DNA of 9,737 nucleotides from Candidatus Hydrogenedentota bacterium (GCA_003557825.1 PWNM01000386.1:1-9737); one strand, 5' to 3'; numbered from the stretch's first letter, positions 1 through 6,027 are shown. The notes: a model not told the origin generated them from the sequence alone. Program-made: numbers and translations.

Positions 1-49
1 CCGCCAGCGAACGGCCCAAAAAATTCCGTCTCGAAATACGTTGCGTCAT
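1..49 (-). CDS. Tat-exported protein, N-terminus only (cut by left edge)
   Basis: Only the first 16 codons are inside the window, read from ATG at 49-47 toward position 1: MTQRISRRNFLGRSLA. SRRNFLG is an almost perfect twin-arginine (Tat) signal motif followed by a turn to a hydrophobic stretch, so the product is probably exported in folded form. An in-frame stop lies upstream at 83-85, and a GAGGG ribosome-binding-like sequence sits about 10 bases before the ATG, which supports this start. It lies 98 bp downstream of the DoxX gene on the same strand and may share its transcript. In planctomycete-like genomes this type of N-terminus is common on Gfo/Idh/MocA oxidoreductases and DUF1501 proteins, but nothing visible decides the family. 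The start is fairly secure; the function is unknown. Confidence 0.6.
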   Translation of the reverse strand, partial: MTQRISRRNFLGRSLA

Positions 50-147
50 CGATTTACATCCCTCGATGCCGGTCAAACTACTTCAGCAGTCCGCGCACCG
101 GCTGGCGTGGCACTGCAGGAAAAGCTAAGCTTCATCGGTAGAGCGTG

Positions 148-642
148 TCATGGCATTTTGGGGTCGCCCCTGTAGCGCTTCTCAAGGCGTTTGTCCAGTG
201 AGAATGTCCCCGCACCTACCAAAACAAAAAAGAGTGAGCCAAGGAGCAGGGTGAAATCATTGCGGACTTCATGCGCCATAGACCAAAAGCCGTAAGTGGG
301 AAGATCACGAAGGCTAAAGCCCCAAAATCCATATCCAAGCAATATCGGAATTTTGGTTGTGATTATCGCCACAATCATGGTGATAATAAGCGGAATGGAA
401 GCAAGTCGTATAAACAATCCCAACAGGACGAGGGCTCCGCAGACGATCTGTGTGACTCCCACAAAAGGCCCCATGATTTCATAGAGGGGAATCCCAATGC
501 GCTCGAACCGTCCCGCGCCTCTCAGTTCAGGGTACAGCAATTTTTGTATACCCTCCGAGAAAAAAACCCCTCCTACGATTAAGCGTATCAATATAGTGGC
601 AGCAGGCGCCTCCGTCGCAATAATCCGCTCCATTAATTTCAT
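148..642 (-). CDS. DoxX family integral membrane protein
   Basis: A 164-residue protein with four predicted membrane segments, roughly residues 12-31, 55-77, 80-104 and 128-147. This is the normal size and layout of the DoxX/SURF4-like family. Family features include the first helix running into FFSEGIQKLLYPE and a C-terminal helix ending GAGTFSLDKRL, like the 'GPGRYSLD' end of other DoxX proteins. The short basic tail is probably cytoplasmic. DoxX proteins are poorly characterised inner-membrane proteins, some linked to thiol or redox stress and some to quinone-dependent oxidation; no substrate can be assigned here. GGGAG lies 9 bases before the ATG. A Tat-signal gene follows 98 bp downstream on the same strand, so the pair may serve an exported redox function, which is inference. 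A hairpin (730-771) isolates it from the upstream transaldolase. Confidence 0.85.
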   Translation of the reverse strand: MKLMERIIATEAPAATILIRLIVGGVFFSEGIQKLLYPELRGAGRFERIGIPLYEIMGPFVGVTQIVCGALVLLGLFIRLASIPLIITMIVAIITTKIPILLGYGFWGFSLRDLPTYGFWSMAHEVRNDFTLLLGSLFFVLVGAGTFSLDKRLEKRYRGDPKMP

Positions 643-687
643 AGCCCAAAACTCCCTATAGTCGCCTCATCCCATATACTCCTGTCA

Positions 688-715
688 TTTCCAAATGCTA
701 GATTCAATTTGGAAA
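688..715. promoter_or_regulatory. Perfect 9-bp inverted repeat upstream of the DoxX gene
   Basis: TTTCCAAAT at 688-696 is matched by ATTTGGAAA at 707-715 with a 10-base spacer, 46 bases before the DoxX start. The arms are A/T-rich and dyad-symmetric, with centres about two helical turns apart, as expected for a dimeric repressor site. It could equally be a weak RNA stem in the 5' leader. I see no convincing -35/-10 pair nearby (a TTGCTA/TTGAAT combination is poor), so the role is uncertain. Confidence 0.3.
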
Positions 716-729
716 CGTACTGATAGCAA

Positions 730-771
730 CACGCCGCCCGGACTTCCTGTTCCTGACGTCCGGGCGGCGTG
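730..771 (-). terminator. GC-rich hairpin, probable terminator of the transaldolase transcript
   Basis: Arms 730-743 and 758-771 form a perfect 14-bp, very GC-rich stem around a 14-base loop. It starts 14 bases after the transaldolase stop codon. The minus-strand sequence after the stem has only scattered T residues (TTGCTATC), so intrinsic termination may be weak, or the stem may act mainly to protect the 3' end. It divides the regulator-transaldolase unit from the DoxX gene. Confidence 0.65.
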
Positions 772-785
772 CTTGGATAATGCGA

Positions 786-2030
786 CTACAGGAACGAACG
801 AATGCGGTCGTCCAGGGCTTTTTGATCCGTCACAAAGGAGTGCAATGCGCTGAGGTTCATGAGCGCGTCAAACCCAATGGCCTTGGCCTGCAAACGCTCC
901 TTCCATGTCTCGTATACGGGGATTTTACCGTCTTTGGTGACGGTCTCCAGATCGGCTTCCGACCAGCGCGGGAACAAGTCGCCGATTCCGGCATTGGCAA
1001 AGTGGTCTTCGATGGCAGCCGGACTCAGCGACGACGAATCCTGCGCCACCAGTCCGTTTACCGCTTTGCGCAAATCATCGGGTACATCCCACAGCGTATT
1101 GGCATTGAAATCCTCGAAACGAACACCGTCTGCAAGGGGGACATCAGGGTCATCCTGTATGCGCGAGCTAACGGTCTCCGCCGGACTCTCAAGGTATTGC
1201 GCCGCCACCTTAGTCGGCATGGTGAACACATCCAGCCCGGCAAGGGCCGCTACCTGAGCGCTACTGCGCATGCTGGCTCCGATGAGCCGGGATGGCGATT
1301 CGCCGCTTTCACGCAAGGCGAGAACCTCGCGCTGCGTCGCCAAGGTCGCCTTCTCCCCGATACAATCGCCTGGTCCCAGGTCGTTATCGGCCAGGAACGC
1401 GCCCAGCCGACCCATGAAGACATTGACGTAGTTTGGTTTCGTAAAGCGAGCGATAACGTAGTTTTGCCGAGCCGAGAATCCGAGGGTGAAGTTAATCGGA
1501 ATGCCCTCTTCGGCCAATGCCCGGGCGCTGAGAAATCCCGCCGGCGTTAGCGGAACCTTGATGATGAACTTCTCCGGGCAAATGGCATAGAACCGTCGCC
1601 CATAGGCAATCGATCGTTCCACATCATGGGCCAGGTCAGTATGCAATTCGACGCTAACATTGGCGCCGAACTGTTCGACCAATTTCAGCGCATGCCGAGC
1701 GTTCAATACAAATGCGATCTCGAGGACCAGTTCCGATTCCGAGATGCCCGGCTGGGTTTCCCGAATGACCTTGGCTGTCTCCCCCACAAGCTCATCGTAG
1801 ATCCCCTTCTGAACTTCGTTGTTAAGTAGGGTATTGTTGGTAGTAAGGGCCTCGAATTCCATCGTGAACAGCTTGGCGGCCTCTTCGATGTCCCCGGTGT
1901 CCAGCCAAAGGCTCGTGCCCGTCTGGCGGACCTTTCGCCATTCCGGTTCGGACCGCAATGTGGGACGGTTCGATTCCGTCGTTTCCTCAAATTCCTCGCG
2001 TACCAGGGCAAATAGGGTTTCTTCTAGCAT
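786..2030 (-). CDS. Transaldolase family protein (long form)
   Basis: A 414-residue transaldolase-like TIM barrel that would move a dihydroxyacetone unit between sugar phosphates through a Schiff-base lysine, as in the non-oxidative pentose phosphate pathway. Visible elements in order: SLWLDTGD (40-47, strand-1 Asp), LTTNNTLL (62-69, replacing the usual TTNPTL), VSVELHTDLAHD (125-136), FIIKVPLTPAG (155-165, with Lys158 the likely Schiff-base residue), GIPINFTLGFS (176-186) and GASMRSS plus DVFTMPTKV (251-275) at the barrel end. It is about 100 residues longer than the roughly 316-residue E. coli enzyme, with a helical C-terminal extension of about 135 residues. The ATG at 2030 is chosen because GGGAGG lies 6 bases upstream; the reading frame stays open to 2171, but that part overlaps the regulator gene. 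It sits 50 bp after the sigma-54 regulator on the same strand and is probably co-transcribed. Its link to the divergent operon is unclear. Confidence 0.88.
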   Translation of the reverse strand: MLEETLFALVREEFEETTESNRPTLRSEPEWRKVRQTGTSLWLDTGDIEEAAKLFTMEFEALTTNNTLLNNEVQKGIYDELVGETAKVIRETQPGISESELVLEIAFVLNARHALKLVEQFGANVSVELHTDLAHDVERSIAYGRRFYAICPEKFIIKVPLTPAGFLSARALAEEGIPINFTLGFSARQNYVIARFTKPNYVNVFMGRLGAFLADNDLGPGDCIGEKATLATQREVLALRESGESPSRLIGASMRSSAQVAALAGLDVFTMPTKVAAQYLESPAETVSSRIQDDPDVPLADGVRFEDFNANTLWDVPDDLRKAVNGLVAQDSSSLSPAAIEDHFANAGIGDLFPRWSEADLETVTKDGKIPVYETWKERLQAKAIGFDALMNLSALHSFVTDQKALDDRIRSFL

Positions 2031-2080
2031 GGTCAACCTCCCGTTTGTAATTGTTATGCAGGTTTCTGCCTGCTTGTATT

Positions 2081-3655
2081 CTACTCTTTCAAGTGGGTAT
2101 AACGCAGCGTGTTTGCATTTACTCCCAAGGCGCGCGCCGCAGCCGAGTAGTTCCGATCGAATAGCTCCCACACATGGCGGGCATATCCCTGTTGTACCTC
2201 CTTTAACGGACGAACTGCATCGCGCGAAGCCGGCATCGCACCGTTCTCCGCCCTGTCGTCTTCATAGGCTATAAGCTCTCCGAGCGCTCGTTCCTCGTCG
2301 ATGACCTCCGCCGGGGACATATCAAGCAAGACGGCCCGCTCGATTACCTTGATCAACTGGCGGACGTTCCCTGGCCAATCATAGGAACGTAAGACTTCGT
2401 AATCTCCCTTGGTAAAGGTCCGTTTATACCCTTCTTCAGCGAGCACGTCAAGCCGTTGGGCGACGATGATGCCAATGTCCTCCGTTCGTTCCCGCAGCGG
2501 CGGCACATGGATGCGCAAGGTGGCCAGTCGGTGATATAGGTCGGCTCGGAACGCTCCGCTTCGGATCATTTTCGGTAGATCGCAATTGGTGGCCGCCAGG
2601 ACGCGGACATCCACGTGTTTTTCCGGCCGGTCGGCCCCTTCGGGCGTTACCCAACCGTCTTCAATGACCCGCAACAGTTTGGCCTGGACCTCTAGGGGGA
2701 GTTCGCCGATTTCGTCCAGATAAAGAAATCCGGAGTCTGCTTCGACGAATTTTCCCCGACGGTCGCCTTGTGCTCCGGTAAACGCCCCTTTGACATGGCC
2801 GAAAAGGTCGGAGTTGGCCAGGTTCGCGCTTCCAGCATACAAGGCGCAGTTGATGGGCACAAAGGGCCCCATGAACCGTTTGCTCCGCTCGCGAATGAGG
2901 TGGGCGACATGCTCTTTGCCCACGCCCGATTCGCCCGTAATGATCACATGCCGATCTACGTCGCCGCAGCGTTGGATGCGTTCGCGCAGCCGTTTCATGA
3001 TCTCGGTGCGGCCTTGCAGCACGTATTTGTAGCCCGTGAGCCGGAAATTTTCGACGATGGACTTATCCGATGTGTCGAATTCGTTGCGCGCGAGTTTACG
3101 GATTGCCCGAAGATAGGGGTCCCGGTCCTGGTATTTGAAATATTGCGACAGGGCGGCATCGATTAGGTCTACCCATGCGGCCTGCTCCCCGGTCATGTGG
3201 TCTTCGGGTCGATTGCCCTCCACACGCGGATCAAACCATGCCAAGGTCGTGAGCAGATGGGCGTCAAACCGGTCCGTAAGCTCCAGGGATTTTGCCAACG
3301 CCGCGGTGTTGGTACCTGCGTCGATAAATACGGGTGTCGCGAAATCCCCAAATCGTTCGCGCACATCATCCAGATAGCGCCGCCCGCAATACCAAAAAAT
3401 TCGGCAGCCCTGTTGCGTCAGGCGCCTTGCCGGTATTTCGAGTTCGGACCAGTCGCACCAGACCCCAACGCCGCATACATGCACTTCGGCCGGCGGAGGC
3501 GATTGCTCGGCCAGTTCGGCGAAGGTACCGCCGATGCCTTTGGCGCTGCTCGCCATCAAAACGGCGTCGGAATACCGCAACAAGGCCATGGCCGCTGCGC
3601 ATGCGCCATCCATGCCGTTGTATGTCACGATTGTAACGGGTCTTGGGTTTGCCAT
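2081..3655 (-). CDS. Sigma-54 enhancer-binding activator with a degenerate DHH-like N-terminal sensor domain
   Basis: A 524-residue sigma-54-dependent activator. The AAA+ core shows Walker A GESGVGKE (241-248), the sigma-54 contact loop GAFTGA (290-295), Walker B LYLDE (311-315), sensor I ATN (355-357), FRADLYHRL (369-377), VPPLRER (384-390) and WPGNVRQL (427-434). A Fis-type helix-turn-helix (about 503-523) ends the protein. The core is intact and should be active. The N-terminus (1-220) is not a receiver, GAF or PAS domain. TYNGMDGACAAAMAL (11-25) resembles DHH phosphoesterase motif I ('DG..AA'). The segment around WYCGRRYLDDVRERFGD (89-104), followed by IDAGTNTAALA (111-121), aligns by eye with 'DHH...FGD...TA', with DHH replaced by YCG. 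This suggests a non-catalytic, ligand-binding relative; the assignment is by motif only. AAGGGGG lies 4 bases before the ATG. The gene is divergent from a plus-strand operon with a sigma-54 promoter, its probable target. Confidence 0.9.
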   Translation of the reverse strand: MANPRPVTIVTYNGMDGACAAAMALLRYSDAVLMASSAKGIGGTFAELAEQSPPPAEVHVCGVGVWCDWSELEIPARRLTQQGCRIFWYCGRRYLDDVRERFGDFATPVFIDAGTNTAALAKSLELTDRFDAHLLTTLAWFDPRVEGNRPEDHMTGEQAAWVDLIDAALSQYFKYQDRDPYLRAIRKLARNEFDTSDKSIVENFRLTGYKYVLQGRTEIMKRLRERIQRCGDVDRHVIITGESGVGKEHVAHLIRERSKRFMGPFVPINCALYAGSANLANSDLFGHVKGAFTGAQGDRRGKFVEADSGFLYLDEIGELPLEVQAKLLRVIEDGWVTPEGADRPEKHVDVRVLAATNCDLPKMIRSGAFRADLYHRLATLRIHVPPLRERTEDIGIIVAQRLDVLAEEGYKRTFTKGDYEVLRSYDWPGNVRQLIKVIERAVLLDMSPAEVIDEERALGELIAYEDDRAENGAMPASRDAVRPLKEVQQGYARHVWELFDRNYSAAARALGVNANTLRYTHLKE

Positions 3656-3715
3656 ACTGCCCCCTTCGACACTACCGCACTATCTCAAATCTGTGTACCA
3701 ACCGCTTAGACTTTA

Positions 3716-3724
3716 AGTATACCA
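3716..3724 (-). promoter_or_regulatory. Candidate extended -10 promoter of the sigma-54 regulator
   Basis: Read on the minus strand, TGG at 3724-3722 followed by TATACT at 3721-3716 fits the extended -10 pattern TGnTATAAT with 5 of 6 in the hexamer. No good -35 hexamer lies 17 bases upstream, as is usual for extended -10 promoters. Transcription would start near 3709, leaving a leader of about 54 bases. An inverted repeat (3737-3749) covers the -35 region, so a protein bound there could repress this promoter. Confidence 0.4.
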
Positions 3725-3736
3725 ATTGAGAATCCA

Positions 3737-3749
3737 GTATGCATCATAC
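3737..3749. promoter_or_regulatory. Candidate upstream activator site, GTATG-CAT-CATAC
   Basis: A perfect 5-bp inverted repeat with a 3-base spacer. Its centre is about 90 bases upstream of the -24 element of the plus-strand sigma-54 promoter and about 112 bases from the predicted start of transcription, in the usual range for enhancer-binding proteins. A related GTATAC palindrome lies 20 bases further upstream (3717-3722), on the same helix face, and may be a second half of the site. The match is short and can arise by chance. The binding protein is inferred from position. Confidence 0.35.
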
Positions 3750-3827
3750 GGGCCATCAATCATCTTCAATCGAGCGGGGCCGGCATAAGTTGTTTAATTT
3801 CATATACATAGGTTGGGAAAGCCGCTG

Positions 3828-3844
3828 TTGGCATGGATTGTGCT
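3828..3844 (+). promoter_or_regulatory. Sigma-54 (-24/-12) promoter of the HIRAN/ARPP-1 operon
   Basis: TTGGCATGGATTGTGCT matches the RpoN consensus YTGGCACGRNNNTTGCW at 12 of 14 defined positions. It keeps both invariant pairs, GG (3830-3831) and GC (3842-3843), with exactly 10 bases between them. Transcription should start near 3855, giving a leader of about 50 bases before the first gene at 3906. The gene reading away on the other strand encodes a sigma-54 activator with an intact GAFTGA loop, which strongly supports the call. Confidence 0.8.
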
Positions 3845-3905
3845 CTATCAAGCTGAAATGATTCACAGGCGCATCGTTAGAACGCCGCAGTAAAGGAGGA
3901 GCATG

Positions 3906-4328
3906 ATGCATCGCGTATTTGTTTACGGAAAACTTCGAAAAGGTTTCTGGTGGGATCTTTTGCTGAGAGATGCCGAATATCTCGGTCCCGCCCGAACGCG
4001 AAACCGGTTTGCCCTGTACCGTTCCGCCATGCCCTATGTCACCACGGAAGAAGCCGTGTCGCCCATTGTGGGCGATGCCTATCGGGTTGATGATTCTACG
4101 CTGCACGAGCTTGACTTGTTCAAAGGGCATCCCCATTGGTTCCAACGTACCGAGGTGGCCATTGTCCTGGAAAACCGCCAAGGGTGTCTGGCCTGGCTGT
4201 ATAGCCACCCTCGCATTGGCGGCGAGTTGATCGAATCAGGCGATTTTTATCCCGAAAAGCGAAGCCCAGTAGGATGCGGCGCATGGGGAAACACCAACGA
4301 ATCGGAAGTGGAAGGAGGAGCGCTATGA
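3906..4328 (+). CDS. Gamma-glutamylcyclotransferase-like (AIG2/GGACT fold) protein, catalytic Glu replaced by Lys
   Basis: About 140 residues, the normal size for the AIG2-like/GGCT superfamily. Members release 5-oxoproline from gamma-glutamyl groups, either free or attached to amines (GGCT, GGACT, YtfP, BtrG types). Seen here are the N-terminal substrate loop VFVYGKLRKGF, the central strand VGDAYRVDD, and LHELDLFKGHPHWFQRTEV. The last segment aligns by eye with 'LDDFE..P..YQRT' of GGACT, where the Glu is the catalytic base. Here the codon at 4122-4124 is AAA (Lys), so cyclotransferase activity is doubtful and the protein may bind or act differently. The C-terminus has a polar tail. Two ATGs occur (3903 and 3906); GGAGG at 3895-3899 is 6 bases from the second and only 3 from the first, so the second is preferred. 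It is the first gene after the sigma-54 promoter and overlaps the next gene by ATGA. Confidence 0.8.
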   Translation: MHRVFVYGKLRKGFWWDLLLRDAEYLGPARTRNRFALYRSAMPYVTTEEAVSPIVGDAYRVDDSTLHELDLFKGHPHWFQRTEVAIVLENRQGCLAWLYSHPRIGGELIESGDFYPEKRSPVGCGAWGNTNESEVEGGAL

Positions 4329-4513
4329 CCCCCATTGAGCGAGTCCGTTTATCGGGAGATCTGGTGGATTTCCTCGAGGATGTTTTGGGCTTGACCCCGG
4401 AGGACATCCGCGCAGTCGCCCGGTACATGGAGGACCACCTTACAGTCAAAGAACAGCAACAAGAAGACGATCACGAGTTCCCATGCTCGAAGGCCCAGTT
4501 TAACCTGAACTAA
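4325..4513 (+). CDS. Small acidic protein of unknown function
   Basis: A 62-residue protein that I do not recognise. It begins with an amphipathic, probably helical part (about residues 3-46, including LVDFLEDVLGLTPEDIRAVA) and ends in a Gln/Glu/Asp-rich, probably disordered tail. It has 14 acidic against 6 basic residues and one Cys (54), with no signal peptide or membrane segment. The start is well supported: the ATG overlaps the previous stop as ATGA and AGGAGG (4313-4318) lies 6 bases upstream, so translation is likely coupled. The next gene begins 18 bases after its stop. Its place between a cyclotransferase-like and a HIRAN/ARPP-1 gene suggests a small partner or adaptor for one of them, which is inference only. 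Confidence 0.75.
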   Translation: MTPIERVRLSGDLVDFLEDVLGLTPEDIRAVARYMEDHLTVKEQQQEDDHEFPCSKAQFNLN

Positions 4514-4531
4514 CGCAAGGAGTACCGAATC

Positions 4532-6010
4532 ATGACACAGCCCATTACTGACCAGGAAACCCATCTCGGCACTATCGAGACCGAGATCGCCGGAACCCAG
4601 TATCACGATGCTGTAGTACGCCCCGGCGAAACCGTACATCTCGAACGGGAACCCCGAAACCCCCACGATCCCAACGCCATCCGTATCGACAACGCCGCCT
4701 TTGAATCGGTTGGCTTCGTTCCGCGGCGGTTGGCCGGGTGGATGGCTCCCTTAATTGACCAAGGCAAACTACGGGTGGATGGTAGTATTCCAGCGGAACA
4801 CGCCAAACCCAATTCGGTGGTCCTCGAGTTGTTCGTATGTCCCAAGGGGGCCGATATCCTAACCCCCGATGACAACCCGTCTGGTCCCAAAGAAGCCCTA
4901 CACCAGACGGTCCTTCAGGCGTTCCGGAATGCCGAGAACTGGACCGAACCTGAAGCAATCAAAGGTTTGGCGGAGGTTCTGAAAGGGTTGCCAAGGAGAG
5001 AGATGAAGCCTGAGACGCTGTTGTTGCTTCACGTATTCGAAGACCGGACGAATCAAGCGCGCAGCAGGGTGGGCGCATCCGCAATCGAAGCCGTTCGGGC
5101 GGCACTCGCCGAGGTCCGCATTGGAGATCCGTTGACCTATGAAAGCCTGACGCTGTTTCCCTTATTCGTTAGTGAGGATGGTGACCCTCCCTATTGGCTG
5201 CTTGAGGAGGCGCTCAAGGTCGGCGAAGCGGAGGTTCGCGAAGTATCCGACAGCGGACGAGTTCCTGAATTGGTCGTTGAAAACCGATCCGAACGACCGA
5301 TTCTAATTCCGGAAGGTGAAATCCTGACGGGAGCCAAACAGAACCGCGTGGTGAACGTGTCCGTCATTGTGCCGGCAAAGACCACATTCACCCTACCCGT
5401 TACTTGTGTCGAGCAGGGGCGGTGGTCTCGTCCTACGGCTGCCATGAAGGCATCCCATTATGCGCCGCCGTCAATGCGAGCCCGTAAATCGGCCAGCGTC
5501 CATGCCCATCGCATGCGGGGAGGCGCCCCACAGAGCGACCAGGGCATGGTCTGGGAGGAGGTCGCGTGCCACCTGGCGGCCGACCGAGCCGAATCGCCTA
5601 CCCAGTCGTTGGTGGATGGCTACGCCGCCCGAAAGAACGACGTGGCGACCTTCCGCAAACACCTGGAGCTCCCCGATGGAGCGGCGGGCGTCGTCAGCGT
5701 GTTAGGTCCCCAGCTCCATGTCGACCTGTTCGACAGCTCCAGGACTTTTGCACGGCTTTGGCCACGGATGTCGGAGGCCTTGTTCTACGAAGCCGCGAAA
5801 TCCGAGAAATCGCCTTCGTATTACGAAGGAGCGTCCCAAATCCGAGAGGTTCTCGACGAGTTAAGTCGGGGCCTTGAGCCAGTCAAAAATCCAGTCGGTG
5901 CGGGCGTTGAAATGTCCATAGGCACAGGTCGCTACAGCGGCTCGGCTCTATGGTTTGCCGAGCGCCTGTGCCATCTGATGGCCTATGCCGATGTTCAGGT
6001 GATCTACTAA
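4532..6010 (+). CDS. HIRAN domain - ARPP-1 domain fusion protein
   Basis: A 492-residue cytosolic protein with two recognisable parts. Residues about 12-105 form a HIRAN domain: AGTQY (20-24), LEREPRNPHDPNAI (37-50) and VGFVPRRLA (60-68) are its typical motifs. HIRAN domains, as in the helicase-like factor HLTF, bind DNA, including 3' single-stranded ends; in bacteria some stand alone or join repair enzymes. A helical linker (about 118-195) follows. Residues about 197-492 match the ARPP-1 domain, with PLTYESLTLFPLF (200-212), GAKQNR (267-272) and CVEQGRW (292-298). The biochemical role of ARPP-1 is not established; its conserved polar motifs could suggest an enzyme. There is no helicase, nuclease or ATPase motif. 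AAGGAG lies 9 bases before the ATG. As last gene of the sigma-54 operon it is the likely effector, so a nucleic-acid damage or stress role is plausible but unproven. Confidence 0.82.
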   Translation: MTQPITDQETHLGTIETEIAGTQYHDAVVRPGETVHLEREPRNPHDPNAIRIDNAAFESVGFVPRRLAGWMAPLIDQGKLRVDGSIPAEHAKPNSVVLELFVCPKGADILTPDDNPSGPKEALHQTVLQAFRNAENWTEPEAIKGLAEVLKGLPRREMKPETLLLLHVFEDRTNQARSRVGASAIEAVRAALAEVRIGDPLTYESLTLFPLFVSEDGDPPYWLLEEALKVGEAEVREVSDSGRVPELVVENRSERPILIPEGEILTGAKQNRVVNVSVIVPAKTTFTLPVTCVEQGRWSRPTAAMKASHYAPPSMRARKSASVHAHRMRGGAPQSDQGMVWEEVACHLAADRAESPTQSLVDGYAARKNDVATFRKHLELPDGAAGVVSVLGPQLHVDLFDSSRTFARLWPRMSEALFYEAAKSEKSPSYYEGASQIREVLDELSRGLEPVKNPVGAGVEMSIGTGRYSGSALWFAERLCHLMAYADVQVIY

Positions 6011-6027
6011 TACGGTGTAGGGATCGA

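Noticed and set aside
67..109. GCCGGT...ACCGGC inverted repeat downstream of the DoxX gene
   Set aside because: A 6-bp stem with about 25 bases of loop, partly in the leader of the Tat-signal gene; not convincing as a terminator.
3..128. 41-codon plus-strand open stretch ending at TAA 126-128, possibly the 3' end of a convergent gene
   Set aside because: It conflicts with the Tat-signal start on the minus strand, which has an RBS and a diagnostic motif; the plus frame has none.
780..1550. 256-aa plus-strand open frame opposite the transaldolase
   Set aside because: Antisense shadow of a confidently recognised gene; the translation has no family motifs and there is no RBS.
2058..2073. Small hairpin GCAGG/CCTGC between regulator and transaldolase
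   Set aside because: Only 5 bp with no following T-run, so it is unlikely to terminate transcription.
2031..2171. Upstream 47-residue extension of the transaldolase
   Set aside because: It overlaps the coding end of the regulator, while the internal ATG at 2030 has GGGAGG at ideal spacing.
3753..3770. Possible IHF site (ATCAA followed by a T-rich end) between the dyad and the sigma-54 promoter
   Set aside because: It mismatches the WATCAANNNNTTR consensus at the first base and in the spacing; too weak to list.
3756..4208. 150-aa minus-strand open frame across the divergent intergenic region and GGCT-like gene
   Set aside because: Overlaps the sigma-54 promoter and a well-supported plus-strand gene; no motifs.
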